Assembly: GCA_024235915.1 (NCBI GenBank)
Contig: JACKLO010000009.1
Span: forward strand, 392,308 to 456,307
DNA: 64,000 nt
Reading direction: 5' to 3'
Source of the DNA: Burkholderiaceae bacterium
Lineage (GTDB): Bacteria > Pseudomonadota > Gammaproteobacteria > Burkholderiales > Burkholderiaceae_C
Of the stretch, positions 34,517 through 44,144 are shown one piece after another (position 1 is the stretch's first letter; every line of letters starts with the position of its first letter). The position numbers and the translations under genes are program-made. The notes under the pieces are model-generated. The model made no database searches. It had not been told where the DNA came from and saw nothing but the letters and a program-made list of their open reading frames with translations.

Positions 34517-36216
34517 CAACGACCTTCCATGTCGACCATGGGCAGGTTCAAGCCCTGCGCCTTGGCACAGGCCACGGCCTCGGCGTAACCCGCATCGGCG
34601 TGACGCATCACGCCAGTGCCCGGATCGTTCCACAACACCCGTTCGATGCGCTTCGCGGCTGCATCCGTGCCGTCGCAGACGATGACCACGCCGCTGTGCT
34701 GGCTGTAGCCCATGCCGACACCACCGCCATGGTGCAGGCTCACCCAGGTGGCGCCACCGGCGGTGTTGAGCAGCGCATTCAGCAGCGGCCAGTCGCTCAC
34801 GGCGTCGCTGCCGTCCATCATGGATTCGGTCTCACGGTTGGGGCTGGCCACGCTGCCGCTGTCCAGGTGGTCGCGCCCGATGACGATGGGGGCCTTGAGC
34901 TCACCCCGCTTCACCATCTCATTGAAGGCCAGGCCGGCGCGATGCCGCTCGCCCAAGCCGATCCAGCAGATGCGCGCCGGCAGGCCCTGGAAGGCGATGC
35001 GCTCGCCGGCCATGTCCAGCCAGCGGTGCAGGTGGCTGTCCTCGGGGAACAGCTCCTTCATCTTCGCGTCGGTCTTGCGGATGTCCTCCGGGTCGCCGCT
35101 CAGCGCCACCCAGCGGAACGGCCCCTTGCCCTGGCAGAACAACGGGCGCACGTAGGCGGGCACGAAGCCGGGGAAGCCAAAGGCGTTCTTCACCCCGGCA
35201 TCCAGCGCCACCTGGCGGATGTTGTTGCCATAGTCCACCGTGGGGATGCCCATGGCCTGGAAGTCAAGCATGGCCTGCACGTGCACCGCACAGCCGGCCG
35301 CCGCGGCATCGCGCAAGCGCGCGTGCTGCGACTCGTCGGCCTGCGCGGCGCGCCACTGTTCGACGCTCCAGCCCGGCGGCAGGTAGCCGTGGATCAGGTC
35401 GTGGGCGCTGGTCTGGTCGGTGACGAGGTCGGGCCGCACGCCGCGCTTCACCAGTTCCGGCAGCACCTCCGCCGCGTTGCCCAGCAGCGCGATGCTGATC
35501 GCCTGGCCCTGGGCGGTGTAGCGCGCGATGCGGGCCAGGGCGTCGTCCAGGTCCGTGGCCTGTTCGTCGACGTAGCGGCTGCGCAGACGGAAGTCGATGC
35601 GGCTCTGCTGGCACTCGATGTTCAGGCTGCAGAAGCCGGCAAACGTGGCCGCCAGCGGCTGCGCACCACCCATGCCGCCCAGGCCGGCGGTCAGGATCCA
35701 CCTGCCGGCGGCCACACCCCCGTAGTGCTGGCGCGCCGCCTCGGCAAAGGTCTCGTAGGTGCCTTGCACGATGCCCTGGCTGCCGATGTAGATCCAGCTG
35801 CCGGCCGTCATCTGGCCGTACATCATCAGGCCCTTACGGTCGAGCTCGTGAAAGTGCTCCCAGGTGGCCCACTTGGGCACCAGGTTGGAGTTGGCGATCA
35901 GCACCCGCGGCGCGTCTTCATGCGTGCGGAACACGCCCACCGGCTTGCCACTCTGCACCAGCAGCGATTCGTCGGGCTTCAGCGCCTTCAGCGCCGCCAG
36001 GATGGCCTCGAAGCAATCCCAGTTGCGCGCCGCCTTGCCGATGCCGCCGTACACCACCAGCGCATCGGGGTTCTCGGCCACCTCCGGGTCCAGGTTGTTC
36101 TGGATCATGCGGTAGGCGGCCTCGATCAGCCAGTTGGCACAGCTGATGTCAGTGCCGCGCGGGGCGCGCACGGGGCGGGGCTGTGCAGTGCGGTGAACGG
36201 TGGACAGGTCGGTCAT
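34516..36216 (-). CDS. hutU: urocanate hydratase
   Basis: 565 residues, ATG at 36216 behind GGAG. It adds water to urocanate, giving imidazolone propionate, with a tightly bound NAD. GGMGGAQPLAATFAG is part of the NAD-binding region, and HHGGGVGMGYSQHSG is the conserved C-terminal loop. It is the first gene of the minus-strand hut unit, with the HutC palindrome 37 bases upstream of its start, and it overlaps hutH. Confidence 0.97.
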   Translation of the reverse strand: MTDLSTVHRTAQPRPVRAPRGTDISCANWLIEAAYRMIQNNLDPEVAENPDALVVYGGIGKAARNWDCFEAILAALKALKPDESLLVQSGKPVGVFRTHEDAPRVLIANSNLVPKWATWEHFHELDRKGLMMYGQMTAGSWIYIGSQGIVQGTYETFAEAARQHYGGVAAGRWILTAGLGGMGGAQPLAATFAGFCSLNIECQQSRIDFRLRSRYVDEQATDLDDALARIARYTAQGQAISIALLGNAAEVLPELVKRGVRPDLVTDQTSAHDLIHGYLPPGWSVEQWRAAQADESQHARLRDAAAAGCAVHVQAMLDFQAMGIPTVDYGNNIRQVALDAGVKNAFGFPGFVPAYVRPLFCQGKGPFRWVALSGDPEDIRKTDAKMKELFPEDSHLHRWLDMAGERIAFQGLPARICWIGLGERHRAGLAFNEMVKRGELKAPIVIGRDHLDSGSVASPNRETESMMDGSDAVSDWPLLNALLNTAGGATWVSLHHGGGVGMGYSQHSGVVIVCDGTDAAAKRIERVLWNDPGTGVMRHADAGYAEAVACAKAQGLNLPMVDMEGR

Positions 36217-36252
36217 GGCGGCGGCTCCGGCGGCTGGCTTGCGGCGCAATGT

Positions 36253-36268
36253 ACTTGTCTAGACAAGT
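36253..36268. promoter_or_regulatory. HutC operator
   Basis: ACTTGTCTAGACAAGT is a perfect 16-base palindrome lying between hutU and hutC, 37 bases from the first start and 22 from the second. It matches the core of the Pseudomonas HutC operator as I recall it (CTTGT..ACAAG), so HutC should repress both divergent units, with urocanate as the likely inducer. Confidence 0.85.
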
Positions 36269-36290
36269 GAGCGCAAGTAGGATCTGCGCC

Positions 36291-37019
36291 ATGGCCCGTG
36301 CCGGAACGTCTGCTGCGCCTTCTGCCGCCCCCTACCAGCGCGTCAAGCACTGGCTGAAGGACGGGCTGGCGCGTGGCCGATGGGCCGCCGGCGTGCTGAT
36401 GCCTTCGGAAGCGGAGCTGGTGGCCCGATTTGGCGTCAGCCGCATGACGGTGGGCCGCGCGCTCAACGAACTGCAGGCCGAGGGCCTGGTGGAACGCCGC
36501 CAGGGCCAGGGCACCTTCGCCGCCGAACGGCACCGCGTGGCCTCGCAGCTGCGCATCCGCGACCTGCACGAGGAGATCGAGTCCGGCGGCCACGCACACG
36601 AGGCGGCGGTGGTCATCGCCCGCGAGGAGCCGGCGCCGGCCGGCATCGCCGAGCGCCTGGGGCTGGCGCTCAACGCCCGCGCCTTCCACACCCTGATCGT
36701 GCACCGCCGCGATGACCAACCGCTGCAGTGCGAGGACCGCTGGGTCAATCCCGCTGCCGCGCCCGATTACCTGGGCGTGGACTTCACGCTCACCACGCCC
36801 ACCCACCACCTGCTGCAGGTGGCACCGTTCTGGTCGGCCGACTACCGCATCGAGGCCGCGCACCCGACGCCGCTGGAAGCCAAGCTGCTGGGTGTGGGCC
36901 TGCGCGAACCCTGCCTGGTCATCGAGCGCCGCACGCGAGACCGGCAACGCGTCATCACCGTGGCCCGCCTGGTGCACCCAGGCAGCCGCTACACGCTGGA
37001 AGGCGAGTTCAACCCATGA
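36291..37019 (+). CDS. hutC: histidine utilisation repressor, GntR family
   Basis: 242 residues. An N-terminal GntR winged helix (about 17-80: LMPSEAELVARFGVSRMTVGRALNELQAEGLVERRQGQGTF) is followed by a UTRA effector domain (about 95-240). It represses hut genes in the absence of urocanate. It is the first gene of the plus-strand unit, with the palindrome in its leader, so autoregulation is likely. The ATG at 36291 is preferred over upstream in-frame codons because those lie inside the operator region. Confidence 0.95.
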   Translation: MARAGTSAAPSAAPYQRVKHWLKDGLARGRWAAGVLMPSEAELVARFGVSRMTVGRALNELQAEGLVERRQGQGTFAAERHRVASQLRIRDLHEEIESGGHAHEAAVVIAREEPAPAGIAERLGLALNARAFHTLIVHRRDDQPLQCEDRWVNPAAAPDYLGVDFTLTTPTHHLLQVAPFWSADYRIEAAHPTPLEAKLLGVGLREPCLVIERRTRDRQRVITVARLVHPGSRYTLEGEFNP

Positions 37020-37513
37020 TCATCGAGGCGCATGCCGTCACCCCTCAGCCCTGGAAGAACGGCGGCGGTGTCACGCGAGAATTGCTGCGCTGGCCCGCCG
37101 AGGGTGGCGCTGTCGAAGGCGCCGGCCATTGGCGGCTGCGTCTGAGCGTGGCCGACATTGCCGCGGATGGGCCGTTCTCCGCCTTTCCCGGCGTCACCCG
37201 CTGGTTCGCGGTGCTCGACGGCGCCGGCGTGGTGCTGTCGCTGCCGGACGGCGACCACCGCCTGCGCCCTGGCGACGCGCCGCTGTGTTTCGACGGCGCC
37301 GAAGCGCCCGGCTGCCGCCTGCTGGACGGGCCCACGGTGGACCTGAACCTGATGCTGCAAGGCCTGGACGGGGCGCTGCAACGGGCCCAGGCCGGTGATG
37401 CGGCGCCCGCCTGGCCGCAGCTCGGCTTCTTCGAAGCCGCCGCGCGCCGACTGCATTGGCCGGCCACCGGGCCGGCCCCAGCGGACGGCTTCTGGATCGG
37501 GGTCGCGCCATGA
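37016..37513 (+). CDS. hutD: HutD family protein
   Basis: 165 residues, cupin-like. PWKNGGGVTREL (12-23) is a HutD signature. In Pseudomonas HutD appears to limit hut expression, possibly by controlling urocanate levels; the biochemical role is not settled. It overlaps hutC by 4 bases and hutI by 4 bases, so the order is kept under translational coupling. Confidence 0.9.
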   Translation: MIIEAHAVTPQPWKNGGGVTRELLRWPAEGGAVEGAGHWRLRLSVADIAADGPFSAFPGVTRWFAVLDGAGVVLSLPDGDHRLRPGDAPLCFDGAEAPGCRLLDGPTVDLNLMLQGLDGALQRAQAGDAAPAWPQLGFFEAAARRLHWPATGPAPADGFWIGVAP

Positions 37514-38727
37514 CCCGCACGGTGGTCCGCCGCTTGTGGCGCCACGCCCACCTGGCCACGTTAGCGGGCGATGACTGGGGTCTGGTCGAAGACGGCGCGC
37601 TGCTGGCCGAAGACGACCGCATCACCTGGGTCGGCACCGACGCCGACCTGCCCGCCGGCCTGGAGGTCGACAACGAACACGACCTCGGCGGCGCGCTGCT
37701 CACGCCAGGCCTCGTCGACGCCCACACCCACCTGGTCTATGCCGGCGACCGCACCGCGGAGTTCGACCTGAGGCTGCAGGGTGCCAGCTACGAGCAGATC
37801 GCCCGCGCCGGCGGTGGCATCCGCCACACCGTGGCGTGCACTCGCGCGGCCAGCGACGACGATCTCTTCAACGGGGCCCTCGCGCGTGCCCGGGCCCTGC
37901 GCGACACCGGCGTCACCACGCTGGAGGTCAAGAGCGGCTACGGCCTGAGCCTGGCCCACGAGGCCCGCTGCCTGCGCGTGGCCCGCCGCCTGGGCCCGGC
38001 CACGGGGCTGACGGTGTGCACCACGGCCTTGCCGGCCCATGCCCTGCCGCCGGAGTTCGACGGCCGGCCCGACGACTACATCGATGCGGTGGTGTCCTGG
38101 TTACCCGCATTGCACGCCGAAGGCCTGGCCGATGCCGTGGACGCCTTCTGCGACACCATCGGCTTCACGCCCGCCCAGACGCGGCGCGTGTTCGACGCCG
38201 CCCGCGCGCTGGGCCTGCCGGTGAAGCTGCATGCCGAGCAGCTCAGCGACCAGGGCGGGGCGGCGCTGGCCGCGTCCTACGGGGCGCTCAGCGCCGACCA
38301 CCTGGAATGGCTGTCCGATGACGGCATCGCCGCGATGAAAGCCGCCGGCACCGTCGCCATGCTGCTGCCCGGGGCCTTCTACCACCTGCGCGAGACCCGG
38401 CTGCCCCCGGTGGCCGCGCTGCGCGCCGCCGGCGTGCCCGTGGCCGTGGCCACCGACCACAACCCGGGCTCGTCGCCGGCGCTTTCATTGCCGCTGATGA
38501 TGAACATGGCCTGCACACTGTTCCGCCTGACGCCGCTGGAAGCATGGCTGGGCGTCACGGTGCACGCCGCCCAGGCCCTGGGCCTGGCCGAGCGCGGCCG
38601 CCTGCAACCGGGCCTGCGCGCCGACCTCGCGGCATGGTCGCTCGACCACCCACGGGAACTCGCCGCGCGTTTCGGGCACGATCCGTGTTCCGCCGTCGTG
38701 CTCGGCGGCATCCCCTGCACCCCATGA
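37510..38727 (+). CDS. hutI: imidazolonepropionase
   Basis: 405 residues of the amidohydrolase superfamily. The metal site is visible as DAHTHLVYAGDR (about 75), with KLHAEQLSDQGG and ATDHNPGSSP carrying the later ligands. It opens the imidazolone ring to give formimino-glutamate. It overlaps hutD and hutG by 4 bases each. Confidence 0.97.
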   Translation: MTRTVVRRLWRHAHLATLAGDDWGLVEDGALLAEDDRITWVGTDADLPAGLEVDNEHDLGGALLTPGLVDAHTHLVYAGDRTAEFDLRLQGASYEQIARAGGGIRHTVACTRAASDDDLFNGALARARALRDTGVTTLEVKSGYGLSLAHEARCLRVARRLGPATGLTVCTTALPAHALPPEFDGRPDDYIDAVVSWLPALHAEGLADAVDAFCDTIGFTPAQTRRVFDAARALGLPVKLHAEQLSDQGGAALAASYGALSADHLEWLSDDGIAAMKAAGTVAMLLPGAFYHLRETRLPPVAALRAAGVPVAVATDHNPGSSPALSLPLMMNMACTLFRLTPLEAWLGVTVHAAQALGLAERGRLQPGLRADLAAWSLDHPRELAARFGHDPCSAVVLGGIPCTP

Positions 38728-39509
38728 CCTACACGCTCACCCCTGGCCGCACGCCGCTGCTGATCAGCGTGCCGCACGTCGGCACCGCCATCCCCGACGA
38801 CCAGCGCCACCGCTACACCGATCGCGCGCTGCAGGTGGAGGACACCGACTGGTTCCTCGACCGCCTCTATGCGTTCGCACTCGACCTCGGCGCCGGGCTC
38901 ATCGTGCCGCGCCACAGCCGCTACCTGATCGACCTGAACCGCCCGCCCGAGAACCAGCCGATGTACCCGGGCGCGAACAACACCGAGCTCTGCCCCACGC
39001 GGCACTTCACCGGCGAAACGCTCTACCGCGACGGCCAGGCGCCCGACGAGGCCGAGATCCAGCGCCGCGTCGCCACCTACTGGCGGCCCTACCACGGCGC
39101 CATCGCCAGCGAACTGGCGCGGCTGAAGGCGCAGCACGGCCACGCGGTGCTGTTCGACGCCCACAGCATCAAGAGCGAACTGCCCTGGCTGTTCGACGGC
39201 ACGTTGCCGCACATGAACCTGGGCACGGCCGGTGGCAACGCCTGCGCCCCGGCCCTGCGCGACGCGCTGGGGGCCGTCTTCGCGGCACAGCAGACCTACA
39301 GCCACGTGGTCGATGGCCGCTTCAAAGGCGGCCACATCACGCGCCATTTCGGCAACCCGGCCGGTGGCACCCACGCCGTGCAGCTGGAGATGTGCTGGCG
39401 CGCCTACATGGACGAGGTGCCGCCGCGCTGGAACGACGAACGCGCCGCAGAGGTCACGCCGCTGCTGACGCAGCTCGTGACCACGATGCGCGACTGGACG
39501 CCGGCATGA
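38724..39509 (+). CDS. hutG: N-formylglutamate deformylase
   Basis: 261 residues. SVPHVGTAIP at the start, FDAHSIKSELPWLFDG and NLGTAGG match HutG of the formylglutamate branch. It hydrolyses N-formyl-glutamate to formate and glutamate. Presence with hutF means histidine is degraded by the five-step route in which formimino-glutamate is first deaminated. It overlaps both neighbours by 4 bases. Confidence 0.95.
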   Translation: MTYTLTPGRTPLLISVPHVGTAIPDDQRHRYTDRALQVEDTDWFLDRLYAFALDLGAGLIVPRHSRYLIDLNRPPENQPMYPGANNTELCPTRHFTGETLYRDGQAPDEAEIQRRVATYWRPYHGAIASELARLKAQHGHAVLFDAHSIKSELPWLFDGTLPHMNLGTAGGNACAPALRDALGAVFAAQQTYSHVVDGRFKGGHITRHFGNPAGGTHAVQLEMCWRAYMDEVPPRWNDERAAEVTPLLTQLVTTMRDWTPA

Positions 39510-40858
39510 GCGTGTTGTGGGCGCCACGCGCCTGGATCGATGGCACGTGGGCGGAACGCGTGGCGCTGCGCATCGGGGCCGATGGCTGCTGGGCCGACGT
39601 GACCGCCGGCGTGCCGGCCCCGGATGCGGCCGAGTTGCTGCCTGGCCCGGTGCTGCCCGGCCTGGTCAATGCGCACAGCCATGCGTTCCAGCGTGCCTTC
39701 GCCGGCCTGGCCGAGCGGCGCGAGGGTGAACACGACGACTTCTGGAGCTGGCGCGACCGCATGTACCGCGTCGCACTGGCGATCTCGCCCGACCAGCTGC
39801 GCGCCGTGGCGGCGATGCTCTACCGCGAGCTGCTGCGCGGCGGCTACACGCAGGTCTGCGAGTTCCACTACCTGCAGCACCAGCCCGACGGTGCGCCCTA
39901 TGCCGACCCGACCGAACTCGGCTGGGCGCTGGCCGATGCCGCTGCGGATGCCGGTATCGGCCTGACGCTGCTGCCGGTGCTGTACGAACGCGCCGGCTTC
40001 ACACAGCCGGTCTTGCGCGATGACCAGCGCCGCTTCCGCACCGATGCCGATTCGGTGCACAGCCTGGCCCGCCGGTTTGCGGCGGCCAGGCGTCCGAACG
40101 TCAACGCCGGTGTCGCCGTGCATTCGCTGCGCGCTGCGGCACCGGCGTCGATCCATCGCCTGCGGGCCTTGGCGGCGACCATCGACGGCCCCATCCACAT
40201 CCACGTCGCCGAGCAGACGGCCGAGGTGGACGACTGCCTGGCCGCCACCGGCCGCCGCCCCATGCAGTGGCTGGCCGACGAGGGCCTGCTCGACGCCCGC
40301 TGGCAGCTGGTGCACGCCACGCACAGCGTGCCGGCGGAGATCGACGCGATCGCCGCCTCCGGCGCTGGCGTGGTCATCTGCCCGACCACCGAAGCCAACC
40401 TGGGCGACGGCGTGCCCGACCTGCCCGGCTGGCTGGCCGCCGGCGTGCCCCTGGCCCTGGGTTCGGACAGCCATGTGGGCCGCGACTGGCGGGAGGAGAT
40501 CCGCTGGCTGGACTATGCCCAGCGCCTGGTGCGCCGGCAGCGCAACGTCAGCGCCGCGCCCGCCCAGCCGGCCACGGCGTCGCGCCTGCTCAGTGCCGCA
40601 CTGGGCGGCGGCGCCACGGCCGCCGGCTTCGCCCGCTGGGGCCTGGCCCCCGGGGCACGGGCCGACCTGTTGGTGCCGGATCCTGCGGACCCGGTGTGGG
40701 TGGGCCTGCCAGCCGCCCAGACACTGGATGCCCTGGTGTTCAGCGGCCCCGCGCGGCCCTTCGCGCGCACCCTGGTCGCCGGGCGCTGGGTCCCCGACGA
40801 CGACGTTGCGCTGTTCGCCCGCGGCGCGGCAGCACTCCAGGCACTGCACGGCCGCTGA
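39506..40858 (+). CDS. hutF: formimidoylglutamate deiminase
   Basis: 450 residues, amidohydrolase superfamily: NAHSHAFQRAFAG (55-67) is the metal-binding signature, with HIHVAEQTAEVDDC and LGSDSHVGRDW later. It deaminates N-formimino-glutamate to N-formyl-glutamate, the substrate of HutG. The family also includes chlorohydrolase-like deaminases, but the operon position settles the assignment. Confidence 0.95.
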   Translation: MSVLWAPRAWIDGTWAERVALRIGADGCWADVTAGVPAPDAAELLPGPVLPGLVNAHSHAFQRAFAGLAERREGEHDDFWSWRDRMYRVALAISPDQLRAVAAMLYRELLRGGYTQVCEFHYLQHQPDGAPYADPTELGWALADAAADAGIGLTLLPVLYERAGFTQPVLRDDQRRFRTDADSVHSLARRFAAARRPNVNAGVAVHSLRAAAPASIHRLRALAATIDGPIHIHVAEQTAEVDDCLAATGRRPMQWLADEGLLDARWQLVHATHSVPAEIDAIAASGAGVVICPTTEANLGDGVPDLPGWLAAGVPLALGSDSHVGRDWREEIRWLDYAQRLVRRQRNVSAAPAQPATASRLLSAALGGGATAAGFARWGLAPGARADLLVPDPADPVWVGLPAAQTLDALVFSGPARPFARTLVAGRWVPDDDVALFARGAAALQALHGR

Positions 40859-40869
40859 CACCTTTGACG

Positions 40870-41949
40870 ATGGATGCCACCGCGTTGTGGCCGGCATGCG
40901 CGCCGGCCCACCTAAACCTCGATGACCACGGCTGGCTGCGCCCGGCGCTCGGCTGGTGGCAGGCCCTGCTGTGGCGCCCGGAACTGGCCCCCATCGACCA
41001 GAGCTGCCATGCCGAACGCCGCCTGCACGCCGCGCTGGTGGACGACCCGCTGCAACCGGTGGACGCCGCGCGGCTGGCCAAGCTGCGCGATCCCGATGCC
41101 CGCGAGAGCTACGGCCACTTCCTGGCCTTCCGCGACGCCGTGCAGCGCGCCGGCACGCTGGAGGGCTGGCTGCTGGGCCTGTTCCGCAGCGGGCGCATCG
41201 CGGTGCCCCCGGCGTTCATCGACCTGGCCCTGCAGGCCGTCACGTGGCGGCTCTTGGCCGACGACACAGACGCCATCCACTGGCGGGCTGGCGAGTTGCT
41301 GTTCCGCCCCCAGCGCATGGCGCGCCACGAGGGCCGGGTGCTGCTGGGTGACCGCGACACGCTGGACCTGGGCCGGGACACGCAGGGCTTCGGCGAACTG
41401 GGCCGCCTGCTGGCCGAGGCCCAGGCGCCGCTGAAGCGATTGGACATGACGGTGCTGACGCCGGACCATGCCGCCGCCTACTTCGCCCGCGCCGCACAGC
41501 CGGCGCCGGGCACCAACTTCCTGCTCGACCTGACGCACGCCATCGACCGCGACCTGGGCCACGGCCTGCACTTCGCGCTGGTGCACAAGCACAGCGGCCT
41601 GGGTGCGCTGGCCACCGTGCTGGCGCGCTGGGTGAAGCACCTGCTGGGGGTGACGGTGAGCATCGAGCCGCTGCAGCGCGTGGACGACCCGCACTGGCGC
41701 TGGCACCTGGGCTTGGACGCCGAGTCCAGCGCCCTGCTCAACGATCTCTACGAAGGCCGGGCGGTGGACCCTGCCCGCCAGGAACGGCTGATCAGCCTCT
41801 TCCGCCTGCGCTTCACGGATCCGGCCGAGATGCGCGCCGACGTGGCCGGCGCGCCAGTGTGGCTGGGCCTGATGGCCGATGCCGAGGGCGTCGTGAAGCT
41901 CAAGGCGCAGAACCTGCTGCTGAACCTGCCGCTGGCACGCGACGCCTGA
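40870..41949 (+). CDS. DUF6352-like protein at the end of the hut operon
   Basis: 359 residues starting 11 bases after hutF. I recall relatives labelled DUF6352 next to hut genes of Burkholderiales; that label is from memory. There is no signal peptide and no membrane helix. The start PACAPAHLNLDDHGWLRPALGWW is distinctive, and two histidines appear in HFALVHKHSGLGAL. No catalytic motif is known to me. Its place after all pathway enzymes suggests an accessory function in histidine or formimino-glutamate handling. A weak hairpin terminator follows. Confidence 0.65.
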   Translation: MDATALWPACAPAHLNLDDHGWLRPALGWWQALLWRPELAPIDQSCHAERRLHAALVDDPLQPVDAARLAKLRDPDARESYGHFLAFRDAVQRAGTLEGWLLGLFRSGRIAVPPAFIDLALQAVTWRLLADDTDAIHWRAGELLFRPQRMARHEGRVLLGDRDTLDLGRDTQGFGELGRLLAEAQAPLKRLDMTVLTPDHAAAYFARAAQPAPGTNFLLDLTHAIDRDLGHGLHFALVHKHSGLGALATVLARWVKHLLGVTVSIEPLQRVDDPHWRWHLGLDAESSALLNDLYEGRAVDPARQERLISLFRLRFTDPAEMRADVAGAPVWLGLMADAEGVVKLKAQNLLLNLPLARDA

Positions 41950-41951
41950 CA

Positions 41952-41978
41952 CGGCCCCGGCCGCAGGGGCCGCGTCTT
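41952..41978 (+). terminator. weak hairpin terminator after the hut operon
   Basis: CGGCCCC (41952-41958), a 7-base loop, and GGGGCCG (41966-41972), followed by CGTCTT. The T-tract is short. It lies between the convergent hut unit and M16 peptidase gene, so it may serve either. Confidence 0.45.
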
Positions 41979-41989
41979 CAGGCTCACGC

Positions 41990-43270
41990 TCAGTGGGGCG
42001 CGCGCAGCAACCCCGCCAGCATTTCGCGGCCCACGGCGCCAGCACCACGCGGCAAGCTGCCGGCCAGCGCCGTGGCGGCACCCGCCTGCAGCGCCCGCTG
42101 GAACGCCGCGCCCAGCGCTGCCCGGTCCACCGCCATCGCGGCGGCCAGGCGGTCGGCCGGCGTGCGCACCCGGCCCAGCGCCAGCAGGTCCAGCACCGCC
42201 GCTTCCACCACGCGCCCCGGACGCTCCTGGCCGCGCGCCAGGCGCAGCGCGAACTGCTGCTGAGCGCGCTCCAGGTCCACGGCCTCGAAGCCTTGGGCCT
42301 GGCGGTCCAGCAGCGTGGCCACCGCGTCCAGCACCTCGGGCAGGCGCTTGTCCCCGAAGCTGGCTTCAATGACCAGTTCGCCGGCCACATCCAGCAGGTC
42401 GGCGGCGGAGGCCGCGTAGTAGACCAGGCCGCGCTGCTCGCGCAGTTCGTGCATCAGCGGGGAACTCATGCCCTCGCCCAACGCCAGCGCCAGCAGTTCA
42501 CCGGTGGGGTCGTCGGCGGCCAGCGGCGGCAGCGGGAAACCCAGCAGCAGGTGCGCCTGCTGGCCAGCGTCCATGTGGCGCGTCTTCAGGCCACCGCGCC
42601 ACGGGGGTGGCTCGGCCGCCTGGTGCGGTGCGCCTGGGGTCATGCCGCCGAAGGCGGCGCCCACGGCGGCCAGGAAGGCATCGGCGTCCAGCGGCCCGGC
42701 TGCGGCCACCACGGTGTTGGCGGCGGTGAACTGGCGCGTCGTCCAGGCCACGAGATCGTCGCGCGTGAAGCGCTCGATGTTGGCGCGCCGGCCGATGGCC
42801 GGCTGCGCCAGCGGATGCAGGCCGTAGCAGGCCGTATCGAACAGCCGGTAGGCCGTCGCCATCGGGTCGTCCTCGTCCTCCGCGAACTCCTGCAGCAGCA
42901 CCTGGCGCTCGCGTTCCAGTTCGTCGGCAGGGAACGTGGGCGCCAGCAGCAGGTCGGCCAGCATGGGCAGGAACTCCAGCGCATGCGGCGGCAGGCCGCG
43001 CATGTGGAAGGCGCTGTGGTCCTTGTCGGTGTGGGCATTGACCTCCGCACCGCGGCGCTCAGCGTCCAGGTTGATCTGGTGCGCCGTCCGAGCCTGCGTG
43101 CCCTTGAACACCATGTGTTCCACCACATGGCCGATGCCGTTGAGGGCCCGCGGCTCATGCACGCTGCCGCTGCGCACGAACACGCTCACGCTGGCGGTGA
43201 CGGCATGGGGCAACGGCAGCAGCAGGGCCTGCAGGCCGGACGGGAAGCGGTGGATCAGGGGGGCGGGCAT
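41990..43270 (-). CDS. M16 family zinc peptidase
   Basis: 426 residues from the ATG at 43270. The inverted zinc motif HVVEH (48-52) is intact, and the size fits a two-domain single-subunit M16B peptidase such as the mitochondrial processing peptidase relatives. There is no signal peptide, so it may be cytoplasmic or use another route. Substrates are unknown; neighbours give no link. The gene is alone on its strand between the hut terminator and a small membrane protein gene. Confidence 0.88.
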   Translation of the reverse strand: MPAPLIHRFPSGLQALLLPLPHAVTASVSVFVRSGSVHEPRALNGIGHVVEHMVFKGTQARTAHQINLDAERRGAEVNAHTDKDHSAFHMRGLPPHALEFLPMLADLLLAPTFPADELERERQVLLQEFAEDEDDPMATAYRLFDTACYGLHPLAQPAIGRRANIERFTRDDLVAWTTRQFTAANTVVAAAGPLDADAFLAAVGAAFGGMTPGAPHQAAEPPPWRGGLKTRHMDAGQQAHLLLGFPLPPLAADDPTGELLALALGEGMSSPLMHELREQRGLVYYAASAADLLDVAGELVIEASFGDKRLPEVLDAVATLLDRQAQGFEAVDLERAQQQFALRLARGQERPGRVVEAAVLDLLALGRVRTPADRLAAAMAVDRAALGAAFQRALQAGAATALAGSLPRGAGAVGREMLAGLLRAPH

Positions 43271-43324
43271 CGGGGCGGATTGTGGCCGCAGGGCCCACAC
43301 CTGCCCCAGTCTGGGCCATGGCCG

Positions 43325-43543
43325 TCAGCGGCGACCGGGCAGCAGCACCAGAGCACCACCACCGACCACGGCCAGGATGCCGGCCCACAGCGGAATGCTC
43401 ACGTGCTCCTGCTGCTCCACCTTCAGTTCCAGCGGGCCGACCTTGGCGGCGGTCTCCTCGTCGGTGTAGCTGAAGCCGCGATAGACCAACGCCAGGGCGC
43501 CGGCCACGATGAGGACGATGCCGATGATGCGGGTGCTGTTCAT
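43325..43543 (-). CDS. small two-helix membrane protein
   Basis: 72 residues. A hydrophobic N-terminal helix (RIIGIVLIVAGALALVY) and a second C-terminal helix (IPLWAGILAVVGGGALVLL) flank a polar middle with KVGPLELKVEQQE. This layout occurs in many small inner-membrane proteins of proteobacteria, with a DUF3185-like look. AAGGAGAA precedes the ATG. Function unknown. Confidence 0.7.
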   Translation of the reverse strand: MNSTRIIGIVLIVAGALALVYRGFSYTDEETAAKVGPLELKVEQQEHVSIPLWAGILAVVGGGALVLLPGRR

Positions 43544-43694
43544 GTGGTTCTCCTTGTCGAGTGGCTGCGCGACCCCTGTCACGCATGCCGCCATTGCACC
43601 CGCGGCGCCATGACGGCGGTGTAGGACGCGACGCCACGCCGCGGTCGGCCAAGGTCCGCTGAGACCGCGGCCGATCGGCGACACTGCACGCCCG

Positions 43695-44144
43695 ATGGCC
43701 CGCTTCAAACTGATCCCCGAAGTGCACCTGCTGCTGTTCGACGCCGGCCGCGTGCTGCTGCTGCAGCGCGCCCACACCGGCTACGCCGACGGGCAATACA
43801 GCGTGGTGGCCGGCCACGCCGACGGCGGCGAGACGCTGCGCGAGGCGATGTGCCGCGAGGCCCTGGAGGAAGCGGGCCTGAACATCGCCCCTGATGACCT
43901 GGACCTGGCCCACATGATTCACCGCCGCAGCGATGGCGAGCGCATGTCGGTGTTCTTCCGTGCCCACCGCTGGCAGGGCGAACCGGCCAACCGGGAGCCG
44001 CACAAGTGCAGCCACCTGGGCTGGTTCGCACTCGACGCCCTGCCAGAACCGATGGTGCCCTACGTGCAACACGGGATGGCGCAGGCCCTGGCGGGTGTGT
44101 CCTACTCCGAGTTTGGATGGAGCCCGGAGGACAGCCCGAGATGA
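43695..44144 (+). CDS. Nudix hydrolase
   Basis: 149 residues. The Nudix box GHADGGETLREAMCREALEEAGL follows the GX5EX7REUXEEXGU pattern with all metal-binding glutamates. The enzyme should hydrolyse a nucleoside diphosphate linked to another group. The protein starts MARFKLIPEVHLLL. Its stop overlaps the next start (ATGA). The exact substrate cannot be read from sequence. Confidence 0.88.
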   Translation: MARFKLIPEVHLLLFDAGRVLLLQRAHTGYADGQYSVVAGHADGGETLREAMCREALEEAGLNIAPDDLDLAHMIHRRSDGERMSVFFRAHRWQGEPANREPHKCSHLGWFALDALPEPMVPYVQHGMAQALAGVSYSEFGWSPEDSPR

